A DNA stretch of 64,000 bases from Bidens hawaiensis (lineage: Eukaryota; Streptophyta; Magnoliopsida; Asterales; Asteraceae): contig JAIQDT010014342.1 of assembly GCA_021521415.1 (NCBI GenBank), positions 62,001 to 126,000 of the forward strand, read 5' to 3'. The notes beneath the pieces are model-generated. The model saw only the letters and a list, made by a program, of their open reading frames with translations, ran no database searches and had not been told where the DNA came from. The translations under genes were made by a program, and so were the position numbers. Positions within the stretch are counted from its first letter, which is position 1. Each line of letters opens with the position of its first letter. Positions 11,115 through 21,967 of the stretch are shown here, one piece after another.

Positions 11115-13370
11115 GTGTGTGCATGGAGCTGTTATGAGTCTGTCTTCTTGTGGTTTGTTTTCTGGAGCTATGTCTGTTATTGAAGTTTGAACTTGAATCT
11201 GTTTGCATCTTTGTTTTCCGTTTGTCTGTGTTGAACTTTGGGGTGAACATCTTTGTGATCTGTGATTCTTGTCCAGTGTTAATGTGTGTTTTGGTTGGAA
11301 CCTTGTTGTTTCCTTTTGGGCAATGCAAGTTGATTGACCTGTAAAGTTTTATGTCAGTATGCATGCAGAATAGTGTTATTTAGACGGTTTGCCTGTTATA
11401 GTTGTTTTTTACTTGTATAGTGTTTTATGTCACGAAATCATCTCTTTGATCTCCAGGCTTTAAGGAAATTAAGAAACCCATCATTACAGGCAACAAAACA
11501 AAATATGTGAGAGAAGCGTATAATTAAGATTCAGCAAGTTAGGAATCATGACAACTGCATGTATTGCTTTTGCATAGAACTTTACAAGGTTTTAACAAAC
11601 CTATTATATCTATAGGTAGGTATTACTAATGAATTACAAAAAGCTTTTAGATTTGTAATTCCTAGATCTATTCCCTACAAATAATACTCGCTTAGAAAAG
11701 GTGTCGCGAGTTGTAGTCCCATGGCTGGCGGAATTAGTTATTGGTAGAGTGAGTTAGTGTCTCATTTTTAATCATAAGTGCTCAAAAGGGAGCAGACCCT
11801 AACTTGAATCCAAAGTACCTAGATTACACTCACCAATGTTTGTTTTTTTTGGCTTCAAAATCGGGTTTGTGAATTCAGTTTTCCTTCCTGAGGTGGAAGG
11901 GGCCGTGTAATCAAATTACCCCGAAGGTGCCCTGCCTCTTGCACCCTAATTACGTTTAGAATATGGTTAAACCAAACACATGTGTGTAAATATATCAAGT
12001 TTGTGACATTATAAAAACTTATCTTAAAAACATGATTTGAGAAACACGGTTGGCCCGTGCGATTTCCTAGGCCTATGTACTTCTGAATAACTAACCAATG
12101 TTACATATGCTTTCTGATAGTGTAGCCATGTAATTTTCTGTACTTTAGATCTTTATTTTCCTCTTCTAGAGATGTTTGTTCATCGTTATTTTGTTATTCT
12201 CACCTAATAATAAAAGACGAAACAACTAACTAGATTGGTATCAACATTTTTATTTGTAAAATGTCGAGTTTTTCCCAAAATGGTGATGATGGAGAAAATA
12301 TTTACCAATATAGTGTTAATTGAAAACTATTTACCAATATAGTGTTTTTGAAAAAAAAAATGTTTTCTCTCTCCCAACTTTGTTGGCTAAAACCAAGATG
12401 AACTCATGTAATGTTTTTTTTTTTTTTTTGTTATACTTATTAAAAAATAATAGTTTTAAATTAAAGCTAACAAATAATGTTTTATTCAATTACGATTTTC
12501 CTATTTTTTTATGTCATACTTGACTTTTCAAATAAAATCTAAATAGTGCATATGATTAATTAGTTTATGTAAAAACTCAATTATTTTCCAAAAGGTTTGT
12601 GCATTAGTTTTTGAAAACCTATTTCTTTAATAAAAGTTTCCATTTTTGAACGTAAACAATTTTTTTAAAACAAAATATGCAGTTTTAATAATAGAAAAAC
12701 TATTTGGATGAAAAAAAAATGCATAGAAATAAAGCGTTTGATACATTTCAAAAAAATGCATAGAAATAAAACTTTTGGAAAATATGCTTTCATTAAATAA
12801 ACATGATTATTGACAACTTTGTTTATTTCCTTCAAAATTTCAAAATAGATTCATTTCTAAAACATTTCATTTATAAGTTAAATAAACCTATACTTTTGTT
12901 AAAACCAATTTTGAAAAAAATATATAGCATTTTTTATATATTTATTTTACTTTGATAAAAAAAGAATATTGTAAAAGAATAAAACAAACGTGTTTTTTAA
13001 GGTTCGTAAATCTAAGCATGAGTTTTTTGCTGTAAAATATTTTATATTTGTATAACGTATTTTCTTTTAGTTCATCGTCGCCGTTAAATAAAAATACATA
13101 TTGAAGGGTATAATTTATAAATTAAGATATTACTTATAAATTTATAATTACATGAATGCGAATTTAAGAAAGAATTAAATATTAGGGTTCATTACAAAAG
13201 ATGAGGTCACTTGTATATAAATAAAAGTAAACATGTAACTATATAAATGTTTGTTATAGATTTACAGTAAAATTATTACTTTTAAATAAAAATAAAAAGA
13301 AAGACATGATATATGTCTTTGGTTTTTATCAACAAAATTGGGAGAGAAAATAAAAGTTTTGTTAACTATA
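11115..13370. other. 3' UTR and AT-rich intergenic DNA
   Basis: About 11115-11400 is plausible 3' UTR of the SRP receptor gene (T/G-rich). The block 11690-12075 is more GC-rich and differs from its surroundings but shows no protein, RNA or terminal-repeat signature that I recognise. 12240-13370 is very AT-rich with homopolymer runs. No gene seen. Confidence 0.55.
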
Positions 13371-14066
13371 TCTATACTATATGTAATGTATAAAAGGAGG
13401 GCAAATTAAAACATCTTGATTTTAAAGGATTTACAAGTAAATTAACACATGGTACAACCTTTAATGCATTTAGAATAAGAGCAAACTTGTCAACTAAAAA
13501 AGTCATATACGATTATTACATAAAAGTTACAACATTGACCTCTTTATCTTGCTTAATTTTAGTAAATTTTAAAAATAGTTACAACTATGATCCTTAATCT
13601 TTCACTCTTATATTATTTTTATTTTCATTTTTAACTTAACTTCCCTCATGATTTTTAAACATTAATAACTTTTTCATACGCTAATATTTTTTTAAAGAAA
13701 TTACACCATAAAAACGAGCATGTTTGTCTCTTTAATTAGAGTATCATATTGTTATAGTTTGTTTCATTTAAAAAAACAACATTTTAACTAGGGGCGTTTG
13801 CGGTCTGGCTACGATGATTTTTAAATTAAACCGCGAGTCAAAGTGTTATACTGGTTTTTGTCGTTGAAAAAAGCGAAACGAACCTTTGAAAGTTGAAAAC
13901 GACCGGCCAAAAGTTAATGAAAAAAATCAATGGTGAAATCAAACTAATGACCGGTTTGAAGTTTGAACGTTTTTCGGTTTCAAATCGAATAACGAACGCC
14001 CATAAACTTGTTACATGATTACAAATGTATGCGTTTCCCGCTGCATCGCACGGGCACCCGTCTAGT
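13371..14066 (+). mobile_element. Complete non-autonomous Helitron (696 bp)
   Basis: The 5' end TCTATACTATATGTAATG sits after an A. The 3' end CTAGT (14062-14066) sits before a T, so the element lies between host A and T with no target duplication. Just upstream of the 3' end is the hairpin CCCG(C)TGC-ATC-GCACGGG, a 7-bp stem with one bulged C. There is no Rep/helicase ORF and no recognisable captured gene, so it must have been mobilised in trans. Confidence 0.85.
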
Positions 14067-14344
14067 TAATAAATTGTTTTCAATGAACACTATTATGGTA
14101 AATACTTTTTACACCAATGCTGCTATTTTGAGAAAAAACTCTAAGTTGTCACTCAGTAATAAATTTAATATATAAACATGTTTGATTTGGAGTGTACCAA
14201 ATCATGACCACGAACTTGACTATAACGACCACGATGATATGATGAAAACACATGAAAAAGCCCAATAGCATCAACAAGAGTACTCCAGTTAGAGGCCTAC
14301 AAAATAAAATGGGTTATTCAAACCTGTCTTGGTTTGGGTCAATA

Positions 14345-14547
14345 TAACACCACTAGTAACTAGGGGTGTTTAAAACTATCCGAATTCGAATCCGTATCCG
14401 AATTATCCGACTATCCGTATCTGAACTATCCGAATTTTCGGATATCCGAAAATTCGGATATCCGAATCCCGGATATCCTAAAATTCGGATTCGGATATCA
14501 GTTTTAAGATTTTCGGATATCCGAACTATCCGATATTTTAATTTTAA
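14345..14547. repeat. CCGAAT/ATCCGGATAT-rich subterminal repeat region
   Basis: Dense, mostly palindromic copies of TATCCGAA and TTCGGATA follow a TAGGGGTGTTT-like left end, which recalls the subterminal DNA of a hAT-type element. A related stretch recurs at 17480-17526. The frame here is a by-product of the repeats. No opposite end was identified. Confidence 0.45.
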
Positions 14548-15059
14548 TATTTTTTAGAGAAATCTGCATTTTGTCTCCCTGGTATTAGGAACGATTCTAC
14601 AGGTTTGACACTGAAAATGATTTTGCGAACTTTGGACCATCGTGATATTTGGACAGGTCTATCTGACTCCTTTCGTTACATATTTTCGTTTAAGTCCGTT
14701 TATTTGCAGGGTATTTTAGACTTTTTACAAATGTAATTTTGGCCAGTCACATATGTGCCCCTCTGTTAGTTATATTTTTTAAAAGCTTGAAAAAACCAGC
14801 TTGCCAGGAAAAATGACAGTCCGACCACCGGGTATTATCTTCTTCCTCCTTCCTCCATACTCTTCCCCCTTCTCCACCCTCCTTCCTCCCTCTTTCCTTC
14901 CTTCGTTTCTTACCCAACTCAACCTCCACAATTTCCCCACAAATTTCATCACCCCCATTATATATACACGGCTCCCTCACCCATCACCGCCATCTCCATC
15001 ACCATCATCGTCGCCATCTCCGAGCTGCCATCCGAGCCGCTCTCTCCATCTCTCCTAAA

Positions 15060-15345
15060 CTTCCCCCGGGTTTCGGCCCGCAGAAACTCGTCCCACGTAC
15101 GGTTCGGGGGCAGAGCCCCCTCCCAGCAGTAAGGGTGCGGCTTAGGTTAACTAACACAAAGAAGATACAGTTCACTCAACGATTGCCTTTGGGTTCCGAA
15201 CTCCATATGGGGAAGGAGCGTTGTTGTTTGCAAGGTCTCGATTATTTACATGGACCCACTTTTCATTCAATTTGTGGTAATTTTCTGATCTATAAACCGT
15301 CCCAAACTAACGATCCCCTCTACTTCCAGGCAATAGGACTAAACC
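15060..15345 (+). pseudogene. ccmFc: Fragment of mitochondrial ccmFc (cytochrome c maturation) inside the MULE
   Basis: From about 15135 the frame reads FTQRLPLGSELHMGKERCC, then LHGPTFHSICGN and IYKPSQTND. These phrases are characteristic of the second exon of plant mitochondrial ccmFc, a heme lyase subunit for cytochrome c maturation. The GC-rich DNA just before it (about 15060-15130, containing CCACGTACGGTTCGGGGG) resembles the 3' end of a group II intron, and mitochondrial ccmFc contains such an intron. Similarity stops at about 15330. It is therefore organellar DNA, not spliced cDNA, carried in a nuclear transposon. It has no start codon or import sequence and is surely non-functional as protein. 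Confidence 0.8.
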
Positions 15346-15974
15346 TAAAGTATCTTCTCTTCTCCGGTTCTAGCTTACGTTTGAGTTTCCCCCTCTTCCC
15401 CTCACTCTCCTTTCCCTAATATGAACCTTGAGTCATCAAAGCCTTTCTGACTCGGCCTGGCCGGGTCGCCCTACACGGCTGGCGCTTCAAAAGGCGAAAC
15501 TCTCGTCGTAGTTTGGCGACCTAAGGGGCGGACACTTTTTGTTATCTAAAGGCGAAGACTCGGAAGTGGGCGAACACTCGGCCCAGCGGGCGAACATGCC
15601 GGACCATCCACATCCGATGCTGCCATGGTTTTCGTGTTCATTATTCGGTTCACATGTTTAATCGGAGTCCCATTAGCAATAGGTCTCCGAATCCGGTTTC
15701 GGATTCGTCAAATTTCCGTCCGCGTTGTGGTTAATGTCGCCGGTGTAGTCCGGTTGGCGTTCCGTAGAACGTGGAATGTCGACTCGCTTCTCCTACCGTA
15801 GTGTTCGGGGTGTTGGGTTCGACTTCGGCGAGTAAAATCCCGAAGATTATAATTCGGGTGTTTTGATATATGTGTTTATGTATTGTGTTTATGTGTTTAT
15901 GTATTGTGTAATTATATATATAAAAGAATGGTTGTGTTCATTGTGTGTTCGGGCTCGGGTTTGGGGATAACTAA

Positions 15975-16470
15975 AAAACGAGTCGGTTCGTCGTTTTTTA
16001 GTGAAAAGTTTGTTAAAAAACGACCCGTTTCGCCGTTTTTTAGTGAAAAGTTTGTTAAAAAACGAGCCTTCTCGTCGTTTTTTAGTGAAAAGTTTGTTTA
16101 AAAAGACCCGTTTTGTTGCTTTTTAGTGAAAAGTTTGTTAAAAAACGACCCGTTTCGCCGTTTTTAGTGAAAAGTTTGTTAAAAAACGAGCCATTTCGTC
16201 GTTTTCGGGTGAAAAGTTTGTTGAAAAACAAGCCGTTTCGTCGTTTTTTAGTGAAAACTTTGTTAAAAAACGAGCCGTTTCGTCTTTTTTAGTGAAAAGT
16301 TTGTTAAAAAAAAGAGCCGTTTCATCGTTTTTGAACGAAAAGTTTGTTAAAAAACGACCCGTTTCGTCGTTTTTTAGTGAAAAGTTTGTTAAAAAAGACC
16401 CGTTTCGTCGTTTTTGAACAAAAAGTTTGTTAAAAAACGACCCGTTTCGTCGTTTTCGGACTCGTTTCAT
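15975..16470. repeat. Minisatellite, unit about 42 bp, about 11 copies
   Basis: Tandem imperfect copies of a unit containing CGTTTCGTCGTTTTTTAGTG and AAAAGTTTGTTAAAAAACGA. It lies wholly inside the MULE. The frames over it on both strands reflect the repeat and are not genes. Confidence 0.9.
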
Positions 16471-16710
16471 CGTTTAAAAATATTATATACAGTATATATA
16501 TATATATATGCAACATATATATACAGCATATGTATATATGCAGCATATATATACAGCAACATCTATATATGCAGCATATATATATCTACGGACTATATAT
16601 ACACAATATTTATATATGCTATAGGGCATACATACAGAACATAAACACAGGTTTAATTATACAGCACATTGTGATACTTAATATATATTAGATATTGTGT
16701 AGTTTTATTT

Positions 16711-16785
16711 AATGGTAGCTCAGTCCAACTGGTTTGTGTTGTTTGTTGTTAAACCGGGGGTCCGGGGTTCGAACCCCACCCATTA
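16711..16785 (+). tRNA. tRNA-like sequence, degenerate (pol III A and B boxes)
   Basis: An A-box-like TAGCTCAGTCCAACTGG and a perfect B-box-like GGTTCGAACCCC are spaced as in a tRNA. The ends AATGG/CCATT pair partly. The anticodon stem GGTTT/AAACC encloses a loop of about 15 nt instead of 7, so this is not a normal tRNA. It could be a pseudo-tRNA or the head of a SINE. It sits inside the MULE near its right TIR. Confidence 0.4.
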
Positions 16786-17000
16786 CACGAAATTTGGATA
16801 TTTAGTTTTAGGTTTAATTATAGACTCAGGGGTAAAAAGGTAATTTCACAGTTTTTTGTTCAGTCAACTGACGGCAAGGAGTCAGATTGACCCACCCAAA
16901 TATCACGATGGTCCAAAGTTCGCAAAATCATTTTCAGTGTCAAACCTGTAGAATTGTTCCTAATACCAGGGAGACAAAATGCAGATTTCTCTATTTTTTA

Positions 17001-18128
17001 ATTTTATTTAACATAATAAAAAGAAACCCTAGATCTGCAACATAACATCAGGTCATCAGTGCCTCTTCTCTTCTTCTCTTCTCTTCAGCCACCATCGTCC
17101 TTCAACTACCGTCGTCCGTCAGCCACCGTGTCCAGCCACCACCATTGTCCGTCTCCAGCCACCATCATCGGCCGTCGTCTCCACCGGTCTCCAGGCATCG
17201 TCAGTCCCTTCAGGTTTGTTTCATTAATAAAGTAATTAAAGCAATTAATAATTTAACAAATCTAACAATAAACAGTAAGTAATGTTAACAAATTTACACC
17301 CATTGGTTGACCAAATAAATATTAAAGTACTATCATAAAAAATTCGATACTGCTGTGCTTAATACTTTTCATAAAATGTTAAAGTTGTTATGAATTAAAA
17401 AGAAATAAATTGGTTTATAAATTGTTATTTGGTTGTTGTATGTTTGGTTTGATGGATTATTTTTTATTATTAAAACCAGTTTTAAGATTTTTCGAATATC
17501 CGAACTATCCGATATTTTAATTTTAATATTTTTTAATTTTATTTTATATAACATAATAAAAAGAAACCCTAGATCTGCAACATAACATCAGGTGTTCAGT
17601 GCCTCTTCTCTTCTTCTCTTCTCTCCAGCCACCATCGTCCTTCAACTACCGTCGTCCGTCAGCCATCATGTCCAGCCACCATCATTGTCCGTCTCCAGCC
17701 ACCATCATCGGCCGTCGTATCCACCGTCGCCGCCGGTCTCCAGGCACCGTCAGTCCCTTCAGGTTTGTTTCACTAACAAAGTATTTAAAGCAATTAATAA
17801 TTTAACAAATCTAACAATAAACAGTAAGTAATTATAACAAATTTACACCCATTGGTTGACCAAATAGATATTAAAGTACTATCATAAAAAATTCGATACT
17901 GTTGTGTTAATATTTTTCATAAAATGTTAAAGCCGTTTATGAATTAAAAAGAAATAAATTGGTTTATAAATTGTTATTTGGTTGTTGTATGTTTGGTTTG
18001 ATGGATTTTTTTTTATTATTAAAACCAGTTTTTGTTTTTTATAGTATTAACGAGTTAGGTTTGTTTCATTAACAAAGTAATTAAAGCAATTAATAATTTA
18101 ACAAATCTAACAATAAACAGTAAGTAAC
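17001..18128 (+). repeat. Local tandem duplication, units of about 540 bp
   Basis: 17001-17526 and 17536-18057 are near copies. Each begins with ACATAATAAAAAGAAACCC and holds a CT/CAC-rich block ending CCCTTCAGGTTTGTTTCA, like a leader exon with a splice donor. A third, 70-bp piece lies at 18058-18128. The CT-rich block gives short Ser/Pro/His frames without recognisable similarity. The second unit keeps the MULE target sequence unoccupied. Confidence 0.75.
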
Positions 18129-18202
18129 TCAAAACAAAAAACCTAGATGTAATTGTAAACCCCCCCTCTCTACACCATCATAACACCTTACCACCACCAC
18201 TA

Positions 18203-18400
18203 CCGGACCACAATGATGCTTGATATATTGTTGTGACTGAAATCAATCTTTGAAAGCTGTTGAAGTTTTCCGGTTTCGTTGGGAATGCTGCCGAAGAACA
18301 TGTTATCATCGAGTAAAAGCTTCCGCACGCTGGAAAACTTGCTTATTGTGGTAGGTAATGGTATGGTTAACCGATTGTTAAGGCAAACTGAGTTGACCAA
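18203..18400 (-). pseudogene. Captured LRR fragment of a CLV1/BAM-type receptor kinase (copy A)
   Basis: Minus-strand frame with KLLLDDNMFFGSIPNETGK followed by LQQLSKIDFSHNN, typical of leucine-rich repeats in BAM1-like receptor kinases (CLE peptide receptors in meristems). Only about two repeats are present. There is no signal peptide, membrane segment or kinase. It is flanked by TTACCACCACCACTACCGG-like DNA that also borders copy B at 49376-49605, so both are probably cargo of one transposon family. Confidence 0.75.
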
Positions 18401-18479
18401 TATTACCCTACACCTCCTATAATTTAACATCTGTTTGCTAGCTCGTTTTTGCACACACCAAATGTAGTTATTACTTAGC

Positions 18480-19847
18480 ATTTATAATCCATCCCATATC
18501 CCCAACTCTATAATAATATAATATATTAAAAATCGTTACATTTATTCTCTTATTTTCAGTTAAATAATATTATTTTATACTTTTCTCATTACTTTTTCTC
18601 TCTTCCCCAACCACAACCACCTTCAATAAATATTAAAAAATAAATGGGAAAAACAAAGTTTCACCAAGTTTTAACAGAATTACAAAGACTGTCCTTTGTG
18701 TTTATATCAAATTTCAGTGTTTGTCCTTTATCTTTAAAATTGACGTGATTTAGGTGTTGTTTGTTTTTTAAGACAAAAAACTGTCTATAATCTGATTTCA
18801 TGTCTGCAACTGAAGATGTGGTCTGAAGTTCTACAACTTGAAAATATAATACTGTTTGTTTTAAAAACTGGATATCGTATGCTAAGCTGAATATTAGTTA
18901 CTACATATCATAGTAGATAGAAGTTATTTAACGTCTGTACACTACTAAAATAATTGGTGGTGGTGTACGAACTATGGAAGTGGGTGGTGGTGGACGATTG
19001 TGGTATGCGGTGAACGGTGGTGGTGGGTGGTGGACTATGGTGGTAACAGACTGTGGGTGGTGGGTGGTGGTAGTGGACGTTGGTTGTGGCCAAAGGTGGG
19101 TGGCGGTGGTGATGGACAGCGGTGCCGGTGGGTGGTGGTGGTGGACGGTGGTTGTGGTTGACGGTGGGTGGTAGTGGTGATGGATGGTGGTGGTGGGCGG
19201 TTAATGGTGGTGGTGACAGACGGTGGGTGGTGGTGGTTGGTGGTGCTATCGCACAGTGGGTGGTGGTGGTGTTGGACATTGGGTGTTGGTAGGATGCTAA
19301 GTAGCATGGGAACGGGTATGAGACCAGGATACGGGGACGTTACGGGTACGGGAAACGATAAAGATCAAAAATCCAAGATACGGGTACGTCAAAGGTACAA
19401 CAAAAAAAAATATATAAATATATTAAACAAAGTCCAAAATAGATGTATATTGATGTAAAGTGTGTACTCTAAAAACACTACATCAAGCATAGGTAATTAA
19501 TTATCAATAAAAAATAAATAAATGTATAATTTTTATTTATATATAATTTCAATTTTAAACATTTTATGTATAAAATAATAAGTTGAGAAACAAATGTAAA
19601 TTAGTCTAGATAGCGAGGGCTAAATGTTAAAATAAATAACATAATTTAATACTTTTTATATAAAATTTAACAAGTTTTAGGGACTAGATGTAAACAATTG
19701 AAGATCAAGAGGTAAATGTTAAAATTATAGAACCCTAAAAAAACTAAAACACATTATTACATACTTCCAGCCGCTCCTTTCTTCTTCCTTCTTCATGGTT
19801 TTTCGTCGCCGAAATTTTTCTCCAGGAATACCATATGTGCCTCTCTG
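18480..19847. other. Intergenic DNA with a GGT-rich simple repeat
   Basis: 18480-18950 is AT-rich. It includes an AGAATTACAAAGACTGTCC-like phrase near 18678-18710 that recurs inverted near 49945-49990, probably a terminal repeat of the element carrying the LRR fragments. 18955-19280 is a (GGTGGT/GTGG)n simple repeat that creates false Gly/Trp and His/Pro frames. 19281-19847 is AT-rich and is the insertion site of the large Gypsy element. No gene seen. Confidence 0.6.
18955..19280. repeat. GGT/GTGG simple-sequence repeat
   Basis: About 325 bp of strongly strand-biased G and T in GGT and GTGG steps. It has the potential for G-rich secondary structure. Frames over it are compositional artefacts. 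Confidence 0.85.
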
Positions 19848-21829
19848 TGTCACACCACCATCTAGGGCTTAGGAGTGCGACCCATAAGTTGGTATCGTGT
19901 TTGTAAATAAATCAGAGTTGCGTTATGTTGCGGAAGACTTATAAAACTTTAAGGATCAAAAATGTAATTTATATTTAATCAAAAGACGGGAATTATAAAA
20001 TACCCATTTAAAGTTGTTAACAAAAGATTACTTGTTTTATGTTTACAAACCACCATATTAAAATTATACAAAATGAATCCGAGCCATCGGATATTAGTAC
20101 TTCGTCATTTCCAAGCTCTAATTTTGTTCACCTGCAAAATGTAAGAAAATACGTCAGCAACGAATGCTGGTGAACACGCTGACGCAAAAATATTTCTTTT
20201 ACTTTATTACCCCTCGAGACTACGTCTGCCTCGGCCCAATGTGGCATAGGAATAACAAAGCCAAATAACACATTATAAATACGAGCCTCTACGCTAGGTC
20301 ACCTCAGCAAACACCGCAACGTTCGACTTTGTTAAGTACCCGTAAATATACACATAAGGTCGTACTCCTTGCAGGAGAGAATCCTACGACCAAGGGTGGT
20401 GCGATCATGCCCATACATCGCATAGTACCACCTATGTAAGGATCCAGACATACGTATACCACAGCCTGAGGGCTAGGTTTATACCCTTATTCATAACGGT
20501 TTTAGGAACACATAGTTCCTTGTAAACAATTTCAAATAACAAGTTTGACTCATTTTAAATAAGTAAAAGTTTGGGGGCGTATTCACCTTATCTCTTTAGG
20601 ATCGGCTTCACTCACCGTCCAAGGGTTTTTCTCTTCTTTTTCTCGCACCTATAGTACGAGTATAAATATTTGTCAGTCGGATACACAATCCGGCTTAAGA
20701 CCTTTAGTCTTATATCACAATCCTCGATGAACCTTTAGTTCATTTTCTTTTACTTGAAAACCTTTTGTTTAAAAGTAAATTATAAACCTTTAGTTTATAA
20801 TCAAAACCCGACGTTTCTTCTTCTCCAAGAAACGTAATCATTTTCTTTTATTATTTAAGAACACTCTTTATTCATTAAATTATATTTCATAAAAAAGAAT
20901 ATTTACATATATACTTACACACATATATACGTATTCAACAATATTCATAATCATATTTTCATTCGTTTCTTTGTTATGTTTTCTTTTCTTTTCTTTTATC
21001 GAGGTATCGAGTATAACCTCGACTTAATGCTTAAGCCTTTAATATAATATTGAATTATATTGAATTCATCATTACGCCTAACCTTAAGTGGCGTATAGAA
21101 ACTCTAGGGACTCGAGCAACACTCCAACGCCGCTTGAACTCTTTGGTCGTCAATCGATAACGCCAAATTTCAATTCTCGACAACACGCTTATCGAGGTTC
21201 ATTACCATTATAACAACACCTTCTTGGTATGGTGGATGGAGGGTGGCACAACTTCGAGGAAACGTTGGTACACAAATGAAGGATCGGGACACGCTTTACG
21301 ATGAAATATGGCACGTTTATCGAGGTGGATCGAGTATACGATTGTCGGGTTTTAGAGAGAAGCTAGAGAGAGAAAGGTAAGCAGGTTTTGGTGTGCCAAG
21401 AATGATACCCGACCTTGCTATTTATAGACATCATCTGATGTCCCATCGCGTACCGCGCCCGGGTTCCTGGGCACCCCGTCGCGTACCGCGACATAGCCCA
21501 GGTGAGTCACAACGTAGCCTTGCCACGTGGTGACACGTGGCAGTCACCGCTCCACGTGGCAACACGTGGCGACACGTGGTGGCAGTGTTGCCACGTGGTG
21601 ACACGTGTCGGCAACCGATGCCACCGTGTGCCCCGTGGCACACGTGTCACACATTGTTAGACACCCCATCGCGTACCGCGATGGGTGTTTCTTCTGACCT
21701 GTCGCGTACCTCGATGGGTCAGGAAAATCAGAATTTACATTTTAAACCCTCAACTTTGGAATTTGACAATTTTAGTCCCTAGACTTTGGAAAGTTGATAC
21801 TTTGAACTCGAAATTTTCACGATGTTAAA
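19848..21829 (-). repeat. Gypsy element 1, 3' LTR
   Basis: Pairs with 40316-42264. The outer end reads TGTCACACC. The inner end, expected CATCGTGAAAATT from TGTAA on the minus strand, has lost its terminal TG. It contains a TATA box (minus) at 21418-21427 and eight CACTGG-free CACGTG motifs between 21523 and 21647. It keeps a 24-bp stretch near 21160-21185 that the other LTR lacks. Confidence 0.9.
21418..21647 (-). promoter_or_regulatory. Same TATA/G-box array in the 3' LTR
   Basis: TATA box at 21418-21427 and eight CACGTG cores at 21523-21647. The extra copies relative to the 5' LTR correspond there to sites such as ACATGTTG, the expected product of CG-to-TG decay, so the ancestral array was probably at least eight sites. 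Confidence 0.6.
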
Positions 21830-21967
21830 TCCTCCCCACCTTGAAACAAATCTCGTCATTGAGATTGCTTTACAAGAACAAATGGGGGCATTTCTTTCTC
21901 ATTTCTGATTCAAGTTCCCAAGTATATTCGGGCCTTCTACGCGAGTCCCATTTTACTTTCACAATTT

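Larger units (their letters stand above)
14557..16991. mobile_element. Non-autonomous Mutator-like element (MULE), 2,435 bp, long TIRs
   Basis: The terminal inverted repeats are 14557-14671 and 16877-16991 (115 bp, few mismatches), both starting GAGAAATCTGCATTTTGTC. They are flanked by a perfect 9-bp direct repeat TATTTTTTA at 14548-14556 and 16992-17000, the signature of Mutator transposition. There is no transposase. Cargo comprises a CT-rich stretch (14830-15055), a mitochondrial ccmFc fragment (15060-15345), a minisatellite (15975-16470), AT repeats (16480-16640) and a tRNA-like sequence (16711-16785). A paralogous unoccupied site lies at 17527-17535. Confidence 0.9.

Noticed and set aside
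14366..14557. A frame rich in Ile/Arg/Ser-Asp
   Set aside because: Translation of the TATCCGAA palindromic repeat; no similarity expected.
16138..16470. A repetitive Lys/Arg/Asn-rich minus-strand protein with FFNKLF/NFSLKND repeats
   Set aside because: Overlaps the 42-bp minisatellite in the MULE; repeats of DNA, not a protein family.
18908..19458. Gly/Trp- and His/Pro-rich frames over the GGT repeat
   Set aside because: Pure simple-sequence artefacts present in several frames and both strands.
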